NCBI GenBank assembly: GCA_036675505.1
Contig: JAKFEW010000156.1
Span: 32,234 to 96,233, forward strand
Direction of reading: 5' to 3'
Source of the DNA: JAKFEW01 sp036675505
Lineage (GTDB): Bacteria; Cyanobacteriota; Sericytochromatia; S15B-MN24; JAQBPE01
DNA: 64,000 nt
This document shows, piece by piece, positions 8,141 through 15,091 of the stretch (the stretch's first letter is position 1; each line of letters starts with the position of its first letter). The notes below the pieces were generated by a model that was given only the letters and a program-made list of their open reading frames with translations, was not told the DNA's origin and made no database searches. The position numbers and the translations under genes were made by a program.

Positions 8141-10690
8141 GTGAACTTCGCCGCCTTTCGACCTCGCCCTTCCCTGGTGACGCTGCTCGTCGTCGGGCTG
8201 GCGATCTGGCTGGTGTTGTTCGCGGCGAGCCTGGCGGACGTGGGACGCAACCACCCGGGTTTCCGGGTCACGGCGTTCGCGAACGTCTCGATCAACAACG
8301 AGCCGCACCTGCCCGGCATGCTCGCGGGCCTCAGGGCCGGCGACGCGGTCGTGGATGTCGACGGGTTCCCGGTCTCGACCGGCATCGGCGTGAAGCGGCT
8401 GATCGACAAGCGGGCAGGTCGCGACCCCGGCAGCGTCGTCCGGTATCGCGTGCGGCGGGACGGCAAGGCGCTCGAGGTCCGCGTGCCCGTCCAGCGCCTG
8501 GGCCCGCTCGATTGGCTAATGTCCTTCGGCGTGCGCTTCGCCGTTTCGCTGGCGATGATGCTGATCGGCGCGGTGGCGGCCTTCGTCCGACCGGAGAATA
8601 TGGCCGCGCGGGCCAATCTCTGGTTCTGCGTGGGCATGGGCGTCTTCCTCGCGATGGACATCGATTTCGAGGCCACCTACCTGGTGCCGCCGCTGGTCTA
8701 CTACGGCTCGGCGATGTTCTTCGCCGCCGCGGCGCTCTCGCTGGCGCTCAACTTCCCCGAGACGCCCGGCTGGCTGCAGCGCCAGCCGGCGAGCCAGGCG
8801 GCGCCGTACGTGGTCAGCGCGGCGCTCATGCTGCCGATCGGGGCGGCCTTCGCGGCCTGGGGCCACACGGCCCGCGCGGACGCCGTGGCGCAGGCGCTCG
8901 TGCTGGCCTGGCCGAACCTCGCCCTGCTGATCGGCCTCGGCCTCTTCGCCACCCGCCTGCGGCGGGCTGGCAACCCGCGGTCGCGCGCTCAGCTCCAGGT
9001 GCTGCTGCTCGGCATCGCGGCCGCCTACCTGCCGATGGCGATTTTCGGGAACATCCCGCTGCTCGTGACCGGCCATGCGCCGCCGCCCTTCGTCTGGGTC
9101 GTGACCCAGGCGCTCTTCGTGGTGTTCCCGCTGGCCGTCGCCTACGCGATCGTGCGCCATGGGCTCTTCGACATCACGGTCATCATCAAGCGCACGACGG
9201 TCTATGCGGTGCTGACCGCGTTCCTGATCGGCGGCTACTTCGCGACGGCAGCCGCGATCCGCCAGCTCGCGGGCGTGCTCGGGCTGCAGGCCGCCTCGGA
9301 TTGGGAGAACGCGCTCGCCACCGCGATCATCGCCGTGGTCTTCGTGCCGGTCCGCAACGGCGTGGCTGCGGCCGTCGATCGCCTGTTCTTCCGCACGGCG
9401 TACGATTTCCGGGCGATCGTCAACCGTGTGACGGCCAAGGCCCAGAGCACGCTCGACCTCGACGAGATGAAACAGCAGTTCATGACCGTGATCGACGGCG
9501 CGCTCCACCCCCGGTTCATGTACATCCTGACGCTCGAGTCGGAAGGCAAGTCGATGCGAGCCACGGGCCCGACGTCGGTCTGGGGCGCCGCGCCGGACAG
9601 CGACCTGCGCGTGTTCCTCGACGACCCGCTGCTCGAACGGGTGGCGCGTGAAGATGAGGTCGAATACGTGCCGACGACTGGCCTCACGGGCCTCCTATCG
9701 CCGCTCGCGGCGCTGGGCGAGCACTACCGCGTGCCGCTGCAGGTCGGCGAGGACGTGGTGGGACTCGTCGTGCTGGGCCCTAAGCGTTCCGACGAGGACT
9801 ACTCGGCCGAGGATCGCGAGCTGCTCGCGGCCACCCGCTTGCCGCTCGCCACCGCGATCAAGACGGCCTCGCTGGTCGAGGACAAGCTCTTCAAGGATCG
9901 CGTGGACCAGGACCTCAAACGCGCCCGCGAGGTGCAAGAGGCGATGTTGCCACGCGAGCTGCCTGCGGTCATGGGCTTCGAGTTCGCGGCCAGCTCCGTC
10001 CCTTGCTACGAGGCGTCTGGCGACTACTACGACTTCGTCGAGCTGCCGGACGGCCGGCTCGGCATCGCCGTGGCCGACGTGGCAGGCAAGGGCATCGCCG
10101 CGGCGCTCGCGACGGCGATGATGAAGTCCGGCCTCTACAACCAGACCCAGACGGACCCGGAGGTGTTGCCGACCCTGCTCGCGCTCAACCGGATGCTGCA
10201 CGCGGTCACGCGCCACTCGGCGGCGAAATCCTTCACCACCTGCGTTTACGCCGTCCTCGACCCGGCGGCGTACAAGCTCACTTACGCCTGCGCGGGCCAT
10301 TTCCCGCCCCTTCACTGGAGCGCGCGGGCCGACCGCGTGCTCGAATACGCGATGACGGGCGGCTTCCCGCTCGGCGTGCGCGACAAGGCCAGGTACCCGG
10401 CCCAGGACCTGGCGCTCGCGCCGGGCGACGTCCTGGTATTCTTCACCGACGGTGTGACCGAGGCCCAGGCGCCGATGAACCTGCCGCCGGACGGCCCGGT
10501 GGAGCCCGGCGAGCAGTTCGAGTCGGATCGCCTCACCGACGTCGTGCGGGAGAACGCGCATCGCACGGCGGCCGAGATCCACGCGGCGATCCTCTCGGCG
10601 GTGGATGCCTTCGTGGCCGGCGGGGCGATGACGGACGATGTGACCTTGGTGGTGATCAAGGTCGTGGGCGAAGGCGCACCAGGCGGGTAA
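8141..10690 (+). CDS. membrane PDZ/7TM/GAF/PP2C (SpoIIE-type) phosphatase
   Basis: This 849-residue protein has one N-terminal helix (about 11-32), an extracytoplasmic PDZ-like segment (about 45-118, GLRAGDAVVDVDG), a block of about seven to eight membrane helices (about 125-405), a GAF-like domain (about 430-580) and a C-terminal SpoIIE/PP2C domain (about 590-845). Metal-binding aspartates are seen in SGDYYDF (628, 631) and VADVAGKG (646), and FFTDGVTEAQ is the late PP2C motif. Such proteins dephosphorylate anti-anti-sigma or similar phosphoproteins in response to membrane or cytosolic signals. I chose the GTG at 8141, since a longer frame overlaps the upstream gene with an implausible N-terminus. 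Confidence 0.88.
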   Translation: MNFAAFRPRPSLVTLLVVGLAIWLVLFAASLADVGRNHPGFRVTAFANVSINNEPHLPGMLAGLRAGDAVVDVDGFPVSTGIGVKRLIDKRAGRDPGSVVRYRVRRDGKALEVRVPVQRLGPLDWLMSFGVRFAVSLAMMLIGAVAAFVRPENMAARANLWFCVGMGVFLAMDIDFEATYLVPPLVYYGSAMFFAAAALSLALNFPETPGWLQRQPASQAAPYVVSAALMLPIGAAFAAWGHTARADAVAQALVLAWPNLALLIGLGLFATRLRRAGNPRSRAQLQVLLLGIAAAYLPMAIFGNIPLLVTGHAPPPFVWVVTQALFVVFPLAVAYAIVRHGLFDITVIIKRTTVYAVLTAFLIGGYFATAAAIRQLAGVLGLQAASDWENALATAIIAVVFVPVRNGVAAAVDRLFFRTAYDFRAIVNRVTAKAQSTLDLDEMKQQFMTVIDGALHPRFMYILTLESEGKSMRATGPTSVWGAAPDSDLRVFLDDPLLERVAREDEVEYVPTTGLTGLLSPLAALGEHYRVPLQVGEDVVGLVVLGPKRSDEDYSAEDRELLAATRLPLATAIKTASLVEDKLFKDRVDQDLKRAREVQEAMLPRELPAVMGFEFAASSVPCYEASGDYYDFVELPDGRLGIAVADVAGKGIAAALATAMMKSGLYNQTQTDPEVLPTLLALNRMLHAVTRHSAAKSFTTCVYAVLDPAAYKLTYACAGHFPPLHWSARADRVLEYAMTGGFPLGVRDKARYPAQDLALAPGDVLVFFTDGVTEAQAPMNLPPDGPVEPGEQFESDRLTDVVRENAHRTAAEIHAAILSAVDAFVAGGAMTDDVTLVVIKVVGEGAPGG

Positions 10691-10699
10691 GCTGGTGCA

Positions 10700-11755
10700 A
10701 TGCCCCACCCCCCGTTTCGTCCGTCCGCCCGGCTGCACGCCTGTCTGCATGCTTGCCTGTCTGCCTGTCTGCTGACGAGCCCCGCCGCGGCGGCGGATGC
10801 GACCGCGCCGATGGCGGCGCCGAAGGACGAGCCGGTGCTCGGGTTGGTCGTGCTGCCGCTGCCGTTGGTGGTGGTCGCCGCCGGCGCCACCTACGATAAC
10901 TTCGCGATCGGCCCCACGCGCCATGAAGCGCGCCTGGTGGGGGGCTACTACTGGTCACGCAACTATTACTACGACCCGCTCGGCACGATGCCGAAGGAGC
11001 TCGAGACGCCCGATGGGCGCCACATCGCGGCCAACACCTGGCAGCTGCGGGGCGCCTGGGGTTGGCGGTTGCACCCAGGCATCACGCTATACCTGGACGG
11101 CCTCGGCATCGCGGGCGGGCCCAGCGCCACCGGCGGCTACGACGATCCGCTCACCGGCGGAGCGAGCCTGTCGGGCGGGCCGCTGCTCCAGCTCTCGTCG
11201 CTCGACGCGATGGGCTTCCCGACCCGCGGCTCGCTCCTCCGTGCGGGCTGGGCGCCGGGCTACCACTGGAGCCCGGCCGGGTTCCAGTTCCAGCGATCGT
11301 CGCTCGATGTGATGCACTTCGTGCCGTTGAGCCCCCGCTCTACCGTCGCCTTGCGGGCCGTGGCCCAGCTCGCGAGCCCGCAGCTCGCCTGGATCGACAA
11401 GTTCTCAGCGGGCGGCGGCTCCTTCTTGCGCGGCTTCCAGTGGAACCGGTTCACGGGCGATCAGCTGGTCGCCGGCACCGTGGAATACCGGCGAATGCTC
11501 GAGTCCGACCTGCTTGCACGGTTCGGCGTGCCGGGCGCGTCGGTGAAGGTTGGCGTGGCATCAGCGACGTACTTCGACCTCGGACGCGCCTGGGAGGGCC
11601 GCAGCGGTCTCGGCGTGCCGTTCCCGCTCGACGTGCGGATCGGCGGCGGCACGGGGGTGATCGCCCTGGTGAACGGGGCGCCGGCGGGGCGGGTGGAGTT
11701 GAACGTGAGCGCCGAGGGGTTTTTCCCCGTGGCATCGGGGGGCGCGAGCTTCTAG
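10700..11755 (+). CDS. outer-membrane beta-barrel protein, Omp85/BamA C-terminal-like
   Basis: This 351-residue protein has a signal peptide and a body of short alternating hydrophobic strands. GGGSFLRGFQWNRFTGDQLV followed by a GTVEYRR strand corresponds to the RGF/RGY signature and next strand of Omp85 barrels. POTRA domains are absent, so it resembles a stand-alone barrel of the patatin/surface-antigen class. The signal peptide is encoded by three imperfect 12-bp repeats and carries several Cys residues; one (LSAC) would fit a lipobox, but an Ala-rich signal peptidase I site follows. It begins 9 bp after the phosphatase gene and ends the cluster. Confidence 0.72.
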   Translation: MPHPPFRPSARLHACLHACLSACLLTSPAAAADATAPMAAPKDEPVLGLVVLPLPLVVVAAGATYDNFAIGPTRHEARLVGGYYWSRNYYYDPLGTMPKELETPDGRHIAANTWQLRGAWGWRLHPGITLYLDGLGIAGGPSATGGYDDPLTGGASLSGGPLLQLSSLDAMGFPTRGSLLRAGWAPGYHWSPAGFQFQRSSLDVMHFVPLSPRSTVALRAVAQLASPQLAWIDKFSAGGGSFLRGFQWNRFTGDQLVAGTVEYRRMLESDLLARFGVPGASVKVGVASATYFDLGRAWEGRSGLGVPFPLDVRIGGGTGVIALVNGAPAGRVELNVSAEGFFPVASGGASF

Positions 11756-11775
11756 CCTTGCTGCTCCAAGGGAAA

Positions 11776-11802
11776 AGCGCCGAGGTCCAAGACCCCGGCG
11801 CT
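11776..11802 (-). terminator. intrinsic terminator of the 23-codon minus-strand gene
   Basis: The 12-bp arms (11776-11787 and 11791-11802, one mismatch) flank a 3-nt loop. Read on the minus strand the stem is followed by a T-run (complement of the A-run at 11773-11776). The hairpin starts about 20 nt after the stop of the 23-codon ORF. On the plus strand it could also stop readthrough from the barrel gene, though no T-run follows there. Confidence 0.8.
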
Positions 11803-11822
11803 CGTATTATGTTGTCTCGTGC

Positions 11823-11894
11823 CTAGAAGAGATGAATCTTCTGCATCGAGATGATCGAGACCATGAGCAGAATGCTAGCCAGAATCGCTTCCAT
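11823..11894 (-). CDS. 23-aa hydrophobic peptide (single transmembrane segment)
   Basis: A 24-codon ORF encodes MEAILASILLMVSIISMQKI plus HLF: a short acidic N-terminus, about 15 hydrophobic residues and a short Lys/His-containing tail. AGGAGA lies 12 nt upstream of the ATG, a slightly long spacing. The ORF is bracketed by a good sigma70 promoter (-35 TTGACA, -10 TTGAAT) and an intrinsic terminator, giving a transcript of about 155 nt. It resembles small membrane proteins or type I toxins in size and character only; no family is recognised. The RNA could instead be a noncoding sRNA. Confidence 0.6.
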   Translation of the reverse strand: MEAILASILLMVSIISMQKIHLF

Positions 11895-11923
11895 AAACCG
11901 GAACAATCTCCTGGGTGAGCCGC

Positions 11924-11937
11924 GTGATTTGCATCAC
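11924..11937. promoter_or_regulatory. CRP/FNR-like palindrome at the predicted start of transcription
   Basis: GTGAT-TTGC-ATCAC has perfect 5-bp arms and, with flanks, fits TGTGAnnnnnnTCACG read on the minus strand. It lies just downstream of the -10 of the 23-codon gene, where a bound protein would repress. A cNMP-binding protein is encoded elsewhere in the window, but it lacks an HTH. Confidence 0.4.
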
Positions 11938-11938
11938 A

Positions 11939-11967
11939 ATTCAACACCCGATCGCCCGCTCTGTCAA
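11939..11967 (-). promoter_or_regulatory. sigma70-type promoter of the 23-codon gene
   Basis: On the minus strand, -35 TTGACA (11962-11967) and -10 TTGAAT (11939-11944) are separated by exactly 17 bp. This is one of the best sigma70 matches in the window. It lies downstream of the TPR gene stop, so it serves the small ORF independently. Confidence 0.7.
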
Positions 11968-12015
11968 TCACCGCGGATCTCACAGACGAGCGTCAGGCCG
12001 CGAGTCGCGCCAAAC

Positions 12016-12969
12016 CTAGCTCTCGGCCTCGTCGCCCGCGAGGGTCGCAGCGATCTCGGCCAGCGTCTTCTCGATGCGCGCCAGGCCTGCCTCCGCCACG
12101 TCCTTGTACTCCGCGATCTCGACCAGCACCTGGTAATGCTGCTGCGCCTGGGCATAACGGCGCAGCTCCTCTTGCATCTCGGCCGCCTTGAAGCGCGCCG
12201 CTGCATGCGAGGGATCATGCTCCAATACCTGCAGGAACGCCCGCAGGGCCTTGTCTTTCGCCTTGAGGTGCAGCTGCGCCTGACCGATGTGCCAGTAAAC
12301 GGAAGCGTCGCCCACGCCGAGCTCGATCGCCTTGTCGAACTCCATGATCGCCTGGCGATAGTCCCCCAGGCGGAACTGGATCTCGCCTTGCAGGACATAC
12401 ACGGGCGGGTAGTCGCCATGCATTTCCTTCACCAGGTGAAGCTGGGTCAACGCGCGGCGCGGATCGTCGAGCGACACGCAGACCTGGGCCAGGTGGTAGC
12501 GGGCGACCACCGCGCAGCGATCGAGGAAGATCGCACGCTCGAAGCACTTGATCGCGTCCTGTGGGCGCGCGTGCTCCATGTGCAGCATCCCGAGCCGGAT
12601 GTGGGCATCGGTGTAGTCCGGATCGTGCTGTACGGCCTTCGCGAAGTAATTCGTGGCCGACATGAAGTCTCCCTGGCCATAACACAACTCGCCGAGCAGG
12701 TAGTTCAGCAGCGGGTTCTTGATGTCGAGTTCGAGCGCCTGGCGCAGTGGCTCGTAGGCCTCCGCGTACCGGCCCTGGTCGAGATGGATCCGGCCGACGG
12801 CCGTGAGGGCCTGCACATGGTGCGGGTCCACCTCGAGCGATTGGGTCAAAAGGGGAAGCGCCGCGTCGTAATCGCCGGCCTCGAAGGCGGCGAGGCCGTC
12901 CGTCAGCGGATCGACTTCCTTTTCTTCGACGCCGCCGTTCAACAGCGTCTTCAAATACTTGTTGAACAC
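12016..12969 (-). CDS. tetratricopeptide repeat protein
   Basis: This 317-residue protein consists almost wholly of TPR units (about 34 residues each, with the A/G/Y pattern: AFEAGDYDAALPLLTQSLEV, DQGRYAEAYEPLRQALEL and so on) between residues 20 and 295. No signal peptide or catalytic domain is seen. TPR arrays are scaffolds for protein partners; none is indicated here. Start is GTG with AGAGG five bases upstream. It is divergent from the exopolysaccharide operon, which could suggest a link but does not prove one. Confidence 0.85.
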   Translation of the reverse strand: MFNKYLKTLLNGGVEEKEVDPLTDGLAAFEAGDYDAALPLLTQSLEVDPHHVQALTAVGRIHLDQGRYAEAYEPLRQALELDIKNPLLNYLLGELCYGQGDFMSATNYFAKAVQHDPDYTDAHIRLGMLHMEHARPQDAIKCFERAIFLDRCAVVARYHLAQVCVSLDDPRRALTQLHLVKEMHGDYPPVYVLQGEIQFRLGDYRQAIMEFDKAIELGVGDASVYWHIGQAQLHLKAKDKALRAFLQVLEHDPSHAAARFKAAEMQEELRRYAQAQQHYQVLVEIAEYKDVAEAGLARIEKTLAEIAATLAGDEAES

Positions 12970-13001
12970 GAGGGCCTCTCGTTGCGGGTCCAGACGCCAG
13001 T

Positions 13002-13007
13002 ATTATA
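13002..13007 (-). promoter_or_regulatory. -10 element for the TPR gene
   Basis: On the minus strand this reads TATAAT, 33 bp upstream of the GTG start. The -35 position does not match consensus. Confidence 0.45.
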
Positions 13008-13210
13008 CCCACCTGTGGGCCGAAGGCGGTTCTCGACCCAGCCGCAACCAGCGGACAACCTTCCGGTAACACCGCGAAGCGCCGGTGGTACAACTCAGGA
13101 GCGAGACGGCCCGCAGGGCGCCACGAGCAAGCGTAATGGTGGCGTGAACATCATGCAATGATCACGCAACATTTCCAGGGAATGCCTGCTCGTAGGAAGG
13201 GAAGGCCAGA

Positions 13211-14368
13211 ATGGGATCTCGCGCCAGAATGGCAATCGTGCATGACGGGCTCGCGACCGCCGGCGGCGGGGGCGGCGCCGAGCGCGTGCTTGCCGTTTTG
13301 CACCAGATGTTCCCCGAGGCGCCTGTCTATACGACGGTCTACCATCCCGATCGCATGCCCGCCGAGATGCGCGGCTGGGACATCCGCACGAGCTTCATCC
13401 AGGACCTGCCGCGTGGCCGCGAAAAGTACCAGTGGTACCTGCCGCTCTTCCCGTCAGCGGTCGAGGCACTCGATTTGCGTGGCTACGACATCGTCGTGAG
13501 CGCGAGCCACGCGGTCGCCAAGGGCGTCATCACCGACGCCGACGCGTTCCACCTGTGTTATTGCTATAGCCCGCTGCGCTACGCGTGGGACATGTACCAC
13601 GAGTACCTGGAAATCGAAGATGTGCCTGGCTGGCAACGTGCGATGCTGCCTGGCCTGATGCACTACCTGCGCACCTGGGACGCGCTCGCGGCCCCGCGGG
13701 TCGACGCCTACGTGGCGATTTCCCATTACGTGCGCCGGCGCATCGAGAAGTACTACCGCCGCCAATCCCGCGTCATCTATCCCCCGGTCGATGTCCTCAA
13801 GTCCGAGGCGGCGAGCGCCGATTACTACCTGGTGGTGAGCCGTCTGGTTGCATACAAGCGGATCGATCTCGTCGTCGATGCCTTCAATCGCCTGGGCTGG
13901 CCCCTGGTGGTGATCGGCGATGGCGTCGAGCGCGGCCGGCTGGAGGCGATGGCCAAAGGAAACGTGACGTTCCTCGGCCGCCAGAGCGACGAAGTCGTTC
14001 GCATGCACCTCGCGGCCTGCCGCGGTTTCGTGTTCCCGGGGATCGAGGACTTCGGCATCGCGCCCGTCGAGGCGATGGCCGCCGGCAAGCCGGTGGTGGC
14101 GCTCGGACGGGGTGGCGCCGCGGAGACCGTGATCGACGGCGAAACGGGGGTACATTTCGGCCGCCAGGCCGTCGGGGATCTGGTCGAGGCGCTACGTCGC
14201 TGTGAAGCGACGCGGTTCGATGCGGGGCGGATCGCGCGGCATGCCGGGCGTTTTTCCACCGACCGGTTCGAAAGGGAGTTCCTGGCCGCGCTCGCGAGTC
14301 GCGTGGGTGGCCACCAGCTGGGCAATGATGCCCCCGGGCTCGGATGGGAGGAAGCATGTCCGTTTTGA
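13211..14368 (+). CDS. GT4-family glycosyltransferase
   Basis: This 385-residue GT-B enzyme has an N-terminal GGGGGAERVL donor/acceptor loop and a C-terminal Rossmann half with VSRLVAYKRIDLVVDAF, followed by GIEDFGIAPVEAMAAGKPV, the EX7E region typical of family GT4. It transfers a sugar from a nucleotide-sugar, probably during lipid-linked exopolysaccharide assembly, since the next genes are an initiating sugar-phosphate transferase and a Wzz/BY-kinase. The start has a purine-rich RBS (GGAAGG). Its last 13 bases overlap the next gene. Confidence 0.92.
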   Translation: MGSRARMAIVHDGLATAGGGGGAERVLAVLHQMFPEAPVYTTVYHPDRMPAEMRGWDIRTSFIQDLPRGREKYQWYLPLFPSAVEALDLRGYDIVVSASHAVAKGVITDADAFHLCYCYSPLRYAWDMYHEYLEIEDVPGWQRAMLPGLMHYLRTWDALAAPRVDAYVAISHYVRRRIEKYYRRQSRVIYPPVDVLKSEAASADYYLVVSRLVAYKRIDLVVDAFNRLGWPLVVIGDGVERGRLEAMAKGNVTFLGRQSDEVVRMHLAACRGFVFPGIEDFGIAPVEAMAAGKPVVALGRGGAAETVIDGETGVHFGRQAVGDLVEALRRCEATRFDAGRIARHAGRFSTDRFEREFLAALASRVGGHQLGNDAPGLGWEEACPF

Positions 14369-15030
14369 CGACTACGGATCACCTCGTCGATGCCCGATCG
14401 CTAGGCCAGGCCCGGCCGGAGGAGCGCGTCAACGTCAGCCGCTTCAAGCGCGCCGTCGACGTGGTTGGGGCAATCGGCGGGCTTTTGGCGCTGAGCTGGT
14501 TGTTCGCGGTGATCGCGCTCGCGATCCGCATGGACTCGAAGGGCCAGGTGTTTTTCAGGCAAAAGCGCCTGGGCAAGGACGGTCTGCCCTTCACGATCTA
14601 CAAGTTCCGCACGATGTACCAGGACGCCGATGAGCTCGGCGCCGCGCTGCGCCACCAGGAAGGCCGGGAAGGCCTACTTTTCAAGGACCTGAACGATCCG
14701 CGCCTCACCCCCGTCGGCCGCTGGCTTCGGCAGAACAGCCTCGACGAGTTGCCGCAGCTGATCAACATCTTGCGCGGCGAGATGGCGCTCGTGGGCCCGC
14801 GACCGTTGCCCCAGGAGGATACGCAATACTACGAGGACTGGCAGTGGGGCCGTCTCACGGTGATGCCGGGCCTGACGGGCCTGTGGCAGGTCAGCGGTCG
14901 GTCGCGCCTCTCGTCGGAGCAAATGGTGCGCCTCGATCTGTACTACATCGAGCACTGGTCACCGTTCCTCGACCTCTTCATCATCGGCAAGACATTCTGG
15001 GTTGTCTTCACGCGCGACGGGGCATATTGA
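14356..15030 (+). CDS. undecaprenyl-phosphate sugar-1-phosphate transferase (WcaJ/RfbP type)
   Basis: This 224-residue initiating transferase has one membrane helix (about residues 32-56) and the conserved KFRTM, DLNDPRLTPVGRWLRQNSLDELPQ and MALVGPRPLP motifs. It loads the first sugar-1-P onto polyprenyl phosphate at the inner membrane. At 224 residues it is the short catalytic form without the extra N-terminal helices of WcaJ. I prefer the ATG at 14356 because a GGAGG precedes it. It overlaps the glycosyltransferase gene, so translation is probably coupled. Confidence 0.93.
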   Translation: MSVLTTTDHLVDARSLGQARPEERVNVSRFKRAVDVVGAIGGLLALSWLFAVIALAIRMDSKGQVFFRQKRLGKDGLPFTIYKFRTMYQDADELGAALRHQEGREGLLFKDLNDPRLTPVGRWLRQNSLDELPQLINILRGEMALVGPRPLPQEDTQYYEDWQWGRLTVMPGLTGLWQVSGRSRLSSEQMVRLDLYYIEHWSPFLDLFIIGKTFWVVFTRDGAY

Positions 15031-15091
15031 TTAGGGAGCGAACGCTCGGAATACCGTCCGAGCGAGCCCTTACAGGATTGGAAACTTCGGG

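Noticed and set aside
5185..11755. Anti-phage defence system
   Set aside because: A metalloprotease-like gene with a membrane protein can look like one, but no nuclease, reverse transcriptase, TIR, cyclase or mobile-element context is present.
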